From contig NZ_JABXWI010000016.1 of assembly GCF_014930365.1 (NCBI RefSeq), positions 186,001 through 250,000 of the forward strand: a DNA stretch of 64,000 nt, read 5' to 3'. Position 1 is the first letter of the stretch. Each line of letters begins with the position of its first letter. Below are positions 8,116-16,276 of this stretch, one piece after another. The position numbers were made by a program, and so were the translations under genes. Source of the stretch: Streptomyces caniscabiei (GTDB taxonomy: Bacteria; Actinomycetota; Actinomycetes; Streptomycetales; Streptomycetaceae). The notes beneath the pieces are model-generated. The model was not told where the DNA came from, did not search any database, and saw only the letters and a program-made list of their open reading frames with translations.

Positions 8116-9698
8116 GTCAGCCACACCTTGTCGAAGCGGGCCCAGTCGAGGGTGTTGGCGGGGGCCTTGGTCTCCACTCCCTTCACCGTCTTGGCGGTGC
8201 CGAGGATCCAGTCGGCGAACCCCCAGATCAGGAAGCCGCCCTCGGCGTACAGCCGGCGCTGCATCCGCTCGTAGACGGCGGCCCGCTCCGTCTTGTCCCG
8301 GGTCGACTGGGCCTGCTGGTACAGGGCGTCGAAGTCCTTGTGGTGCCACTTGGTGGCGTTGGTGGTGGAGTCGGTGAGCAGCCGCTGCGAGATGTGGGCC
8401 TCGATGGGCATGGCACCGGACCGGTAGCAGGCGAGGGTGCCGGAGTCGAGGATGTCGCTCCAGTACGAGTCCTTGCTGCCCATCCGCACGTCGACGGTGA
8501 CGCCCGCCTTCGCGGCCTGGTCCTTGAAGATGCTGGCGGCCTCGGTGAACCCGGCGGCCACGGCGGAGGTGTCCAGGGTGACCTTCAGCTTCTCCGCGCC
8601 GGCCTGCTTCAGCAGGGCCCTGGCCCGGTCGAGGTCCTGCTCGCGCTGCGGGAGGTCGGCGGCGTAGTACTCGTAGCCCTTGCCGAACAGGTCGTTGCCG
8701 ACGACGCCCGCGCCGGACAGGGCGCCGTCGACGAGTTCCTGCCGGTCGGCGATCAGGAAGAACGCCTCCCGGACCCGCTTGTCGTCGAAGGGCGGCCGGT
8801 CGGTCTTCATGCAGAACCCCTGCATGGCGCTGCCCCGCAGCCGGACGATCTCGATCTGCCCCTTGCCCTCATGGGCGCGGGCGGTGGTGGGGTTCAGCTC
8901 GTGGGCGTACTCGACCTGGCCGCCGAGGAGCGCGTTGACCCGGGCCGACTCCTCGTTGGCGACGACGAACTCCAGTTCGTCGAGGTGCGGCGCGCCCTCC
9001 CAGTAGGCGTCGTGGCGGCGGAACACGGCCGAGCGGCCGGGGGAGAAGGAGACGAAGCGGAAGGGGCCGGAGCCGATCGGCTTCCTGTCGAAGTCGCCAG
9101 CGTTCTTCCCGGCGTTCTCCGGCACGATGTACGCGCCGAACGCGGCCAGCACATTGGGGAACTCGGCGGTCGGCCGCTTCAGCACGAACTCGATGGACCG
9201 CTCGCCGGTGGCCCGGCTCGCGTCGAGGTCGATGGGCTCCAGGGAAGCCTTCGCGCGGAACGCCTTCTCGGGGTCGGCGATCCGGCGGTAGCTGTAGAGG
9301 ACGTCCTTCGCGGTGACCGGCCGGCCGTCGTGGAAGGCGGCCTCGCGCAGGGTGACCTGCCAGCGGTCCAGGGTCTTGTTCGACTCCCACTTGGTCGCCA
9401 GGCGGGGGCGGGCGGACAGATCGGCGCCGTAGTCGGCGAGCTTGTCGTAGAGGGCCTTGGCCCGGGCGACGTCGGCGAACAGGTTGGCCAGGTGCGGATC
9501 GAGGGTCTCGCTCGCGCCGCCGCCCGCGAACGCGGCCCGCAGCCGTCCGCCCCGCTTCGGGGCGCCGTCGTCGCCGCTCGGAGCGGAGTCGGTGCCGTCC
9601 GCGCCGCACGCGGTCAGGGCGAGAGCGCCGAGCGTGGCGGCGCCCGTGGCGGCGAGGAAGCCGCGTCGGCGCAGACCGGGGAAACGTTCGTCGTGCAT
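8112..9698 (-). CDS. ABC importer substrate-binding lipoprotein (SBP_bac_5 family)
   Basis: A 528-residue extracytoplasmic binding protein of the peptide/nickel/opine family. The N-terminus LRRRGFLAATGAATLGALALTAC carries a twin-arginine-like RRRGFL followed by a lipobox, so it may be a Tat-exported lipoprotein. The mature part has the family pattern: GGRLRAAF, LDPHLANLF, LVTGLYD-like ALYDKLADYG, DGRPVTAKDVLYSYRRI, RPTAEFPNVLA, PIGSGPFRFVSF. The ATG at 9698 has AAGGAACCCTC just upstream. It is the first gene of the import half of the operon, 62 bp after the methyltransferase gene. The ligand is inferred to be the metal complex of the operon product; ordinary oligopeptides remain possible. Confidence 0.92.
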   Translation of the reverse strand: MHDERFPGLRRRGFLAATGAATLGALALTACGADGTDSAPSGDDGAPKRGGRLRAAFAGGGASETLDPHLANLFADVARAKALYDKLADYGADLSARPRLATKWESNKTLDRWQVTLREAAFHDGRPVTAKDVLYSYRRIADPEKAFRAKASLEPIDLDASRATGERSIEFVLKRPTAEFPNVLAAFGAYIVPENAGKNAGDFDRKPIGSGPFRFVSFSPGRSAVFRRHDAYWEGAPHLDELEFVVANEESARVNALLGGQVEYAHELNPTTARAHEGKGQIEIVRLRGSAMQGFCMKTDRPPFDDKRVREAFFLIADRQELVDGALSGAGVVGNDLFGKGYEYYAADLPQREQDLDRARALLKQAGAEKLKVTLDTSAVAAGFTEAASIFKDQAAKAGVTVDVRMGSKDSYWSDILDSGTLACYRSGAMPIEAHISQRLLTDSTTNATKWHHKDFDALYQQAQSTRDKTERAAVYERMQRRLYAEGGFLIWGFADWILGTAKTVKGVETKAPANTLDWARFDKVWLT

Positions 9699-9760
9699 GA
9701 GGGTTCCTTGGATGTCGAGGGGGAGGAGATGTGAGGAGGTATCGGCGGGTGGGACAGGGA

Positions 9761-10555
9761 TCAGTGGGTGGAGGAGGCGAGGCGGGCCACGACGTGCAGC
9801 CGGTCCGCGTCCGCCGTCTCGCTCGGCAACCGGCCTTCCTGCCAAGCCGGTTCGGTGCGTGGGCCGGGCCCGTCGTGCAGTTCGAGGACCTCGAAACCGT
9901 GCGCGGTCAGGAGGTGGCGCAGCTCCTGCGGGAGCAACAGCCGCCAGGCGGACCGCTGTTCGACGGGGGGTGCGCCGTCGTCCGAGGTCCAGACGCGGAC
10001 GCGGCGCAGCAGTTGGGCGGTGCGGTCCACGGTGAGGGTGGTGGTGGACCGGTAGGCGGTGCCCCGCCAGGTGAAGGCGTTCACGGCCGGGGTGTCGAGC
10101 AGGTCGGTACGGCCCAGGAAGTAGGCGCCGTTGCGCATCTCGGCGACCAGCAGTCCGCCGGGTGCCAGTGCCCGGCGGCAGGAGGAGAGGAAGCCGTCGA
10201 GTTCGGCGTTGGTGTGGCAGTACAGCGGGGAGCTGTCCAGGCAGACCACCGCGTCGAAGGCCGCTCGGCCCAGGTCGAAGCCGTGCAGATCGGCCCGTAC
10301 GTAGGCCGGACCGGGATGCCGGGTGCGGGCGTGCGCGAGCATCGCCTCGGAGAGGTCGGCGCCGGTCACCGTACGGCCCACGGCGTGCAGGTGGGCGGCG
10401 TCGCGTCCGGTGCCGCAGCCCAGGTCCAGGACCCGTTGCCCGGCCCCGTGGCGCCGCAGACAGTCCTCGGCCCAGCGCCCGGCCAGCCGCTCGGGATCGG
10501 GGAAGCGGGCCTCGTACAGCTCCGGGTTGTCGGTGAGGAGGTTGGCGTCCGTCAT
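9761..10555 (-). CDS. class I SAM-dependent methyltransferase
   Basis: 264 residues. Motif I VLDLGCGTGRDAAHL near residue 41 and the acidic loop (VTGADLSEAMLAHAR) define a class I Rossmann methyltransferase; AFDAVVCLDSSPLYC is the post-motif region. The ATG at 10555 overlaps the stop of the MFS gene (ATGA). Placed between exporter and importer genes of the operon, it probably methylates the small-molecule product or an intermediate. Substrate unknown. Confidence 0.88.
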   Translation of the reverse strand: MTDANLLTDNPELYEARFPDPERLAGRWAEDCLRRHGAGQRVLDLGCGTGRDAAHLHAVGRTVTGADLSEAMLAHARTRHPGPAYVRADLHGFDLGRAAFDAVVCLDSSPLYCHTNAELDGFLSSCRRALAPGGLLVAEMRNGAYFLGRTDLLDTPAVNAFTWRGTAYRSTTTLTVDRTAQLLRRVRVWTSDDGAPPVEQRSAWRLLLPQELRHLLTAHGFEVLELHDGPGPRTEPAWQEGRLPSETADADRLHVVARLASSTH

Positions 10556-11814
10556 GCGCTGCTCTTCTCGTCGGCCATGGCGGGGACGGCGGCTTCCGGG
10601 GGCGCGGGCAGCGCCCCCAGCCGGCGCAGCCAGCCGACACCGGCCGCCGACATCAGGCCGAACACGGCACAGCACACCCACGGCAGCCACGCGTGGCCGC
10701 CGCGCTCCCCGGTGTCCATGGCCCACCCGACGACGGTGTTGCCGACGGCGGCCGCTGCGCCGGAGACCACGTAGAAGATCCCGAAGTACGTGCCGGTCAG
10801 CTCCGGCCGGCCGAAGCGGGGGATCAGCTCCATCACGAACGGCGAGGCGATCATGAGGCCCAGGTAGAGGAGCAGCGCACCGAGGAGCACGGGTACGGCG
10901 GCGGTCCAGCCGGAGGCGCCGAGCCCGGTCCCCAGGGCCGGCGGCAGGAACGCCAGGCCGGTCACGGCGAGCCCGGCGCCGATCCAACGGGCCCGGTCGC
11001 CACGTGACTTGAGCGCCTTGGTGATGCGTAGTTGCAGCGCGAGGTTGGCGAGTGTCCCGACGAGGAAGACGAGACCGGCGGCCCCGTCCCAGCCGGTCGC
11101 CTCCCGGGCGCCGGCCGGCAGCAGCAGGTACAGCTGGTTCTCCAGGGTGAACATGCCGACCATGGCGAGCGCGAAGGCCAGGAAGGCCCGGTTGCCGAGC
11201 ACCTCCCGCCAGTCCCCGAGGACACCGCCGCCGCTCGGCTCGGCCTTCCGCGCCGGCAGGACGAGGGCCTGGGCGACGGTGAGGACGGCGAAGATCCCGG
11301 CGGCCGTGAGCGCGGACGTACGGAAGTCCACCAGCAGCAGGACGCTGCCCAGCAGCGGCCCGATCAGCGCACCGGTCGTCGCGAAGACGTTGAACAGCGC
11401 GAACGCCTCCGCCTTGCGCTCCCCGGCCTCCTGCGAGAGATACGTCCGCACCGCCGGGTTGAACAGCGCCCCGGCGAGCCCGCTGAGCACCGATGCCGCG
11501 AGCAGCACCGCCAGTCCGTCACCGAGCGCGAACAGCGCGAACCCGACGCTCCGCAGGGCGCACCCGGCGATGATGACGCCCCGCGCGCCGAGCCGGTCCG
11601 AGGCGGAGCCGCCGATGATGAACAGGCCCTGCTGACTGAGGTTGCGGACACCCAGGACGATGCCGACGACGGCCGCCGACATGCCCAGGTTCTCGGTGAG
11701 GTGCGTGGCGAGGTACGGGATCAACAGGTAGAAGCCGATGTTGACGCCGAGCTGGTTGATCAGGAGCAGGCGGACCGCGAACGGGAAGCGGCGTATCTCA
11801 TGCCACGTCTGCAC
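10552..11814 (-). CDS. MFS transporter, probable exporter of the operon product
   Basis: 420 residues with about 12 hydrophobic segments and the MFS loop signature between helices 2 and 3 (GGSASDRLGARGVIIAGC). It resembles the MdtH-type drug/metabolite efflux subgroup. The GTG at 11814 has GGGAGGAG upstream and lies 17 bases inside the epimerase gene, so translation is coupled. In comparable metallophore loci (staphylopine CntE) an MFS protein secretes the chelator, and I infer that role here. Confidence 0.85.
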   Translation of the reverse strand: MQTWHEIRRFPFAVRLLLINQLGVNIGFYLLIPYLATHLTENLGMSAAVVGIVLGVRNLSQQGLFIIGGSASDRLGARGVIIAGCALRSVGFALFALGDGLAVLLAASVLSGLAGALFNPAVRTYLSQEAGERKAEAFALFNVFATTGALIGPLLGSVLLLVDFRTSALTAAGIFAVLTVAQALVLPARKAEPSGGGVLGDWREVLGNRAFLAFALAMVGMFTLENQLYLLLPAGAREATGWDGAAGLVFLVGTLANLALQLRITKALKSRGDRARWIGAGLAVTGLAFLPPALGTGLGASGWTAAVPVLLGALLLYLGLMIASPFVMELIPRFGRPELTGTYFGIFYVVSGAAAAVGNTVVGWAMDTGERGGHAWLPWVCCAVFGLMSAAGVGWLRRLGALPAPPEAAVPAMADEKSSA

Positions 11815-12883
11815 GGCGTGCTCCTCCCGTCTCGTGGGCCGCGCGGAGCCGAACTCCGAGTCCGGGCGCGTCTGTTGTGCGGACGACGCCGTCGGTGCCG
11901 CCGATGCCGGTCCACGGGTCGTCGGCCAGCAGGAGATGTCCGTCGAGGTCCACCCAGCGGGCGCGGTCGACGAGGTGCACGGCCGGGGCGAGACCGAGGC
12001 TGCTGGCGGTGAGGCAGCCCAGCATCAGCTCCGTCCCGCTGCCCTCGATCAGCTCGGCGATCCGCAACGCCGCGTGGACACCGCCGCACTTGGCGAGCTT
12101 GACGTTGACCCCGTGCACCCGACCCGCGAGCCGCCGGACGTCCTCCAGTCCCACGGCGTCCTCGTCGGCGACGACCGGCAGCGGGGAGCGTTCGGCGAGG
12201 GCGGCCAGCGCGTCCGGGTCGCCCGGGGCCAGCGGCTGCTCGACGGCCTCCACGCCCAGCTCGGCGAAGCGCGGCAGCAGGGTGTCCGCCTGGGCCGGCG
12301 TCCAGGCGCCGTTGGGGTCGAGGAGGAGCCGGACCCGGGGCGCGGCCTCACGGACGGCCCGTACCCGTTCGATGTCGCTCTCGGGGTCGGGGGCCCCGGC
12401 CTTGACCTTGACGACCTGGAAGCCGCTCGCGGCGAGGCGGCGCGCCTCGGCCGCGGCCCGGGCCGGCGAGCTGATGCCGATGGTCCGGGCGGTCGCGGCC
12501 GCCGGCGCGCCCGGCGCGCCCAGCAGACGGTGCACCGGGGCCCCGGCCCGCTTGCCGACGAGATCGAGGAGCGCCGCGTCGACGGCGGCGGTCACGGCCG
12601 GGGGAGCGTCGGGAGGACCGACCGGTTCGCCGCCCCGCAGGGCCTCCAGGGCGCTCTCCGGATCGGGGTAGCGCCACAGGCCGGCGGCGGCGTCCGCGAG
12701 GAGCCGGTCCAGCGTGTCGGCGTCGAGGCCGTAGTAGACGCTGGTGACGGCCTCGCCGTGGCCCTGGACCCCGTCGTCGTCCCGCACGGTGAGCCACACC
12801 GCGTCCCGTGCGGCCATGGTGGAGCGGGAAATGCGCAACGGCTCGGTGAGTTCGAGGCGTACGGTGCGCCGGCTTGCCTTCAC
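11798..12883 (-). CDS. enolase-superfamily dipeptide epimerase / muconate-cycloisomerase-like enzyme
   Basis: 361 residues with the enolase-superfamily barrel. The KVKAG motif near the middle supplies the catalytic Lys pair, LLLDPNGAW and EQPLAPGD and ADEDAVGLEDV supply Asp-Glu-Asp metal ligands, and NVKLAKCGG gives the opposite-face Lys. This Lys/Lys arrangement fits the MLE subgroup, notably L-Ala-D/L-Glu-type dipeptide epimerases. Start GTG 12883 overlaps the preceding TGA and has GGAAGAG upstream. Within the operon it would invert a stereocentre of a dipeptide-like intermediate; N-acylamino-acid racemase or o-succinylbenzoate-synthase-like activity is an alternative. Confidence 0.85.
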   Translation of the reverse strand: MKASRRTVRLELTEPLRISRSTMAARDAVWLTVRDDDGVQGHGEAVTSVYYGLDADTLDRLLADAAAGLWRYPDPESALEALRGGEPVGPPDAPPAVTAAVDAALLDLVGKRAGAPVHRLLGAPGAPAAATARTIGISSPARAAAEARRLAASGFQVVKVKAGAPDPESDIERVRAVREAAPRVRLLLDPNGAWTPAQADTLLPRFAELGVEAVEQPLAPGDPDALAALAERSPLPVVADEDAVGLEDVRRLAGRVHGVNVKLAKCGGVHAALRIAELIEGSGTELMLGCLTASSLGLAPAVHLVDRARWVDLDGHLLLADDPWTGIGGTDGVVRTTDAPGLGVRLRAAHETGGARRADVA

Positions 12884-13968
12884 AGTCTCTCTTCCGAAGG
12901 GGGGACGTCGAGGGGGTCGGCGACCCTGCCGCACCGCACCCAGCCGACGGCCTCGGCCGCGCGGGGATGGGGGATCTCGACGGGCCGCGCGGCGGCGGAG
13001 GCCGGGTCGAGGCCGTGGGCGGCGGCGAAGTCGTCGTCGAAGACGCTGCCGAGGTAGCGGTGCGGGCCGTCCGGGAAGACGGTGGCGACGACGGCGCCCG
13101 GGTGGACGCGGGCCGCCCAGGCGGCGACGAGCGCGACGGCGCCGGTGCTCCAGCCGCCGCTGACGAAGCTGCCGCGGGCCAGCCGGCGACAGGAGTCGAC
13201 GGCCTCCGCCGGGCCGACCCAGTGCACCTCGTCGAAGGCGTCGTAGGCGACATTGCGTGGATGGATGCTGCTGCCGAGGCCGCGCATCAGCCTGGGCCGG
13301 GCCGGCTGGCCGAAGATCGTCGAGCCGGTGGAGTCGACGCCGATGAGACGCAGCGCGGGCCAGTGCCGGCGCAGCGGGCCGATGATGCCCGCGCTGTGGC
13401 CGCCGGTACCGACACTGCACACCAGAATGTCCAAGTGGTCGAGCTGCACGGCGAGTTCGGCGGCGAGCGAGGCGTATCCGGCGGTGTTGTCGGGGTTGTT
13501 GTACTGGTCCGGCCAGTACGCCCCGGGCAGTACGGTGAGCAGTTCCCGCAGCCGGGCGAGGCGTGCCGCCTGCCAGCCGCCCCGTGCCGCCGGACGGTCC
13601 ACCAGCTCCAGCCGGACGCCGTGCGAGCGCAGCAACTGCCGCATGGACGGCTCCAGTTCGCTGTCACCGACCAGCACGACCGGATGGCCGAGGGCCTGCC
13701 CGGCGAAGGCGAGCCCGATGCCCAGCGTGCCGGACGTCGACTCCACCACCGGTGCTCCGGGCCGCAGTTCACCACGCTCCCGGGCCCCCATCAGCATGGA
13801 CACGGCGGCCCGCGCCTTCATTCCGCCGGCCGCGAGCCCTTCCAGCTTGGCCCAGAATCCCGGCTGCGGACCGGGCAGATCGGCGGTGATGCGCGCCAGC
13901 GGTGTCCGTCCGACGAGGGACAGCAGCTCCGGCCGGGCGACGGCGCGCAGGACGGTCGACGAGGTCAC
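12880..13968 (-). CDS. PLP-dependent cysteine-synthase-fold enzyme
   Basis: 362 residues, fold type II. It has the substrate loop ESTSGTLGIGLAFAGQALG (equivalent to the SSGNTGIALA loop of cysteine synthases), the phosphate-binding VGTGGHSAGIIG, and the PLP lysine region KLEGLAAGGMKARAAVSML. The last differs from the usual NPGGSxKDR, so it is not a housekeeping cysteine synthase. Start GTG 13968 overlaps the preceding TGA. Relatives such as SbnA make 2,3-diaminopropionate precursors by beta-substitution; I infer that this enzyme builds an unusual amino acid for the operon product. Confidence 0.85.
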   Translation of the reverse strand: MTSSTVLRAVARPELLSLVGRTPLARITADLPGPQPGFWAKLEGLAAGGMKARAAVSMLMGARERGELRPGAPVVESTSGTLGIGLAFAGQALGHPVVLVGDSELEPSMRQLLRSHGVRLELVDRPAARGGWQAARLARLRELLTVLPGAYWPDQYNNPDNTAGYASLAAELAVQLDHLDILVCSVGTGGHSAGIIGPLRRHWPALRLIGVDSTGSTIFGQPARPRLMRGLGSSIHPRNVAYDAFDEVHWVGPAEAVDSCRRLARGSFVSGGWSTGAVALVAAWAARVHPGAVVATVFPDGPHRYLGSVFDDDFAAAHGLDPASAAARPVEIPHPRAAEAVGWVRCGRVADPLDVPPSEERL

Positions 13969-14852
13969 CGGCCCACCCCTGACACCGGACAGGACGCCGT
14001 ACCGGCTGTCGCTGTGGAGCGCGGATCGTCCTGGTGGTAGCGGTGCAGGGTGCCCGCGCCCGCGTCCAGCCAGAAGAACGGATAGGGCTCCGCGCACACC
14101 GCGCTCACCCCGTGCCCGAGGAACCGGGGCAGCACCGCGCTGCCCGTCTGCGCGAACATCACCAACTGCTTGTCGTGGGACAGGGCGTGGCGCCGCAACG
14201 GTTCGAACGTGCCGTTGCTCAGTGTCATCCCGGAGACCAGCAGCGCGTCACAGCGCCCGGCCGCGCCCAGCGCGTCGGTGACGACCTCCTCGCCCCACTC
14301 GGTGACCCCGCCCTTCAGATCGCACGGCACATAACGCATTCCGCGCGAACGCAGCGCCTCCAGAAGGGAGTTGACGACGCCGACGACGAGCACGGTCGCG
14401 TCCGGCGGCAGGTCGAGCAGTTCGACGACGGCCCGCGCCCGCGCCCGCGACTTCTCCAGCGACGTACCGGCCGGCAGGGGGAACGGTCGTGCCCCGTTCT
14501 CGGTGGTGTGCGGGCCGATGTGCATCAGATAGGCGTCCAGCGCGGCGACCCGCACCGGCGGCAGCGGATGGTCCAGGAGCCGGGCGACATCGGCGCCGAC
14601 GCACGTGTCGATCGCCGCGTCCGGCAGGGCCCCGGGCTCGACCGCGCAGGACCCCACGGCACCGGCGAGACGCAGACTGAGCACCTCGTTGCGGTAGCCG
14701 GTGCCCCGTCCGTCGTGCCGCACGGCCTGCCGGGTCACGAACGCCACCGCGATGCGCAGCGTCGCGGGATCCGGGCCGAGCAGGCCGGCGCGGACCCGCT
14801 CCAGCAGTTCGTCGTAGGTGACCGCCCCGGTCACCGGCCCGACGGTGCTCAC
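13965..14852 (-). CDS. DUF4213/DUF364 protein (putative heavy-metal chelation family)
   Basis: 295 residues. The N-terminal half fits the DUF4213 enolase-N-like domain and the C-terminal half the DUF364 Rossmann-like domain (VLVVGVVNSLLEALRSRG, then LLVSGMTLSNGTFEPLRRHA). The family has been suggested, from a crystal structure and gene neighbourhoods, to act in heavy-metal chelation; no reaction is firmly known. Start GTG 14852 overlaps the preceding ATP-grasp stop. Its place as second gene, between ligase and PLP enzyme, implies a biosynthetic or metal-handling role. The family call is from recalled motifs, so moderately sure. Confidence 0.75.
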   Translation of the reverse strand: MSTVGPVTGAVTYDELLERVRAGLLGPDPATLRIAVAFVTRQAVRHDGRGTGYRNEVLSLRLAGAVGSCAVEPGALPDAAIDTCVGADVARLLDHPLPPVRVAALDAYLMHIGPHTTENGARPFPLPAGTSLEKSRARARAVVELLDLPPDATVLVVGVVNSLLEALRSRGMRYVPCDLKGGVTEWGEEVVTDALGAAGRCDALLVSGMTLSNGTFEPLRRHALSHDKQLVMFAQTGSAVLPRFLGHGVSAVCAEPYPFFWLDAGAGTLHRYHQDDPRSTATAGTASCPVSGVGR

Positions 14853-16105
14853 CGGATCACCAGCCCGGCGCTCAACCCGGCCGCCAGCGCCTCGACATGA
14901 GCGCGGGCGCCGAGGCCGGTGGGGTCCCCGGCCATGACATGGCCGAGGTACTCGTTGTTGCTGCCGGCCGACTTGACCTGCCGGCCCGGCTCGGCGAGCT
15001 GCACCTCCAGCACGTTCTCGGCGTAGGCGAGGTCACCGCCGTCCAGGGAGGCGAGGGTGCCCGAGGTCTCCGGTACGAGGAAGGCGACGGCGGCGCTGCG
15101 CAGGCCGGTCTCCCGCCGCCGCAGGTCGGGTGCGCGGCCGAGGGCGACGTCCACGGCGGCCGCGGCGAGGTCGATGCCGGTGACATGGCGGACCAGTTCG
15201 GTGATGCGGTTCCCGGCGGGCCGGGGGTTGACCTCGACCACCCGCGGGCCGTCCGGGGTCAGCTTGATCTCCGTGTGGGCGACGACGCCGTCGGTCAGCC
15301 CGAGCGCCTTGAGCGCGCCCAGTGCGGTCTGTTCGGCCGCCTCGGTGTCGGCGCCGGTCAGCGCGGCGGGGAACATGTGCCCGGTCTCGATGAACGCCGG
15401 CGCCCCGCCGACGCTCTTGTCGGTCACGCCCACGACGTGCACCGCTCCCGCGTGGGACACGGTCTCCACGCTCACCTCGGGGCCGGTCAGCAGCTCTTCG
15501 AGGAGGACGGCGGGCACCCTCCGCTGCCCGCGCGCGTTCAGCGGGAAGTCGGCCAACGCCCGTACCGCTGCGGCGAGTTCGGCCGCGTCGTCCACTCTCC
15601 GCACATACATCCCCGCGCACAGGTCGACGGGTTTGACGACCAGCGGGTAGCCGATCTCCCGTGCCGCGCGGGCGATGTCGGCCCACTCCTCGTGGAGGGC
15701 GAAACGGGGGCCGGGCACACCGGCGTCGGCGAGGACCCGGCGGGTGGCGTCCTTGCGGCAGGCGTCCGCGACGGCCCCCGGGCCGGGCCCGGGGAGTCCG
15801 AGGTGCCCGGCGATCCGGGCCACCGTCGGCAGGTAGTAGTCGCAGGAGGAGATCACCCCGTCGAAGCCGAACACCGTGTGCAGGCGCGCGGTCTCCGGCA
15901 GCAGGGTGTCGAGGTCGTTGGTGTCGGCCGTGACCACGTTCCGCGCGCCCAGCAGCGGATGGGCCGTGCCCTCGGGGGCCGAGCGCAGATAGTGGTGCAG
16001 GTCGCGGGTGAGGAACGTGAACTCGTGTCCGCCCTCCCGGATGGCCCGTGGGAGCAGCCTGCTCATCGATCCGACCCAGCTCTCGACCACCAACAGATGA
16101 GCCAC
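14849..16105 (-). CDS. ATP-grasp carboxylate-amine ligase
   Basis: 418 residues, first gene of the ten-gene operon. After a Rossmann-like N-terminal domain come the ATP-grasp elements: YPLVVKPVDLCAGMYVRRV (nucleotide-binding Lys and loop), LLEELLTGPEVSVETV, and the metal-binding TEIKLTPDGPRVVEVNPRPAGNR. This pattern is that of amino-acid ligases (BacD, DdaF and relatives) that join amino acids by an acyl-phosphate. Start GTG 16105 has AAAAGGGGAGCT upstream. It probably forms the amide bond of a dipeptide-like product. Confidence 0.9.
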   Translation of the reverse strand: MAHLLVVESWVGSMSRLLPRAIREGGHEFTFLTRDLHHYLRSAPEGTAHPLLGARNVVTADTNDLDTLLPETARLHTVFGFDGVISSCDYYLPTVARIAGHLGLPGPGPGAVADACRKDATRRVLADAGVPGPRFALHEEWADIARAAREIGYPLVVKPVDLCAGMYVRRVDDAAELAAAVRALADFPLNARGQRRVPAVLLEELLTGPEVSVETVSHAGAVHVVGVTDKSVGGAPAFIETGHMFPAALTGADTEAAEQTALGALKALGLTDGVVAHTEIKLTPDGPRVVEVNPRPAGNRITELVRHVTGIDLAAAAVDVALGRAPDLRRRETGLRSAAVAFLVPETSGTLASLDGGDLAYAENVLEVQLAEPGRQVKSAGSNNEYLGHVMAGDPTGLGARAHVEALAAGLSAGLVIR

Positions 16106-16166
16106 AGCTCCCCTTTTCGTGCGGTGCGTTCAGGCGTCAGGGCAGCCCGACGACACCTCGACAAGG

Positions 16167-16192
16167 AGGTGCCCGGCTTGACATGTGCACCT
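16167..16192. promoter_or_regulatory. inverted repeat in the leader of the ligase operon
   Basis: AGGTGC at 16167-16172 and GCACCT at 16187-16192 are separated by 14 bases. The element sits between the proposed promoter and the GTG at 16105. It may be a second operator half or a small leader stem; nothing decides between these. Confidence 0.35.
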
Positions 16193-16217
16193 TATCGATA
16201 ATCGTTTTCATTGTCAT
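16189..16217 (-). promoter_or_regulatory. Fur/Zur-family operator overlapping the ligase-operon promoter
   Basis: On the plus strand, GATAATCGTTTTCATTGTC (16197-16215) matches 14 of 19 positions of the classical Fur box GATAATGATAATCATTATC. Read on the minus strand, TGAAAACGATTATCG matches 12 of 15 positions of TGAAAATGATTTTCA, my recollection of the Streptomyces Zur box. A candidate promoter for the operon, ATGACA (16217-16212) - 17 bp - TAAGGT (16194-16189), is covered by the box, as expected for metal-dependent repression. The local AT content is strikingly higher than its surroundings. Confidence 0.65.
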
Positions 16218-16276
16218 GGGGAGATCGTGGACGATCGTGGAGGAGGCCGGGAGCGACGCCGAGGTGTGTCTCCGGC

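Noticed and set aside
12880..13968. PLP enzyme called as housekeeping cysteine synthase
   Set aside because: Divergent Lys motif, no CysE partner, and embedding in a ten-gene biosynthesis/transport operon.
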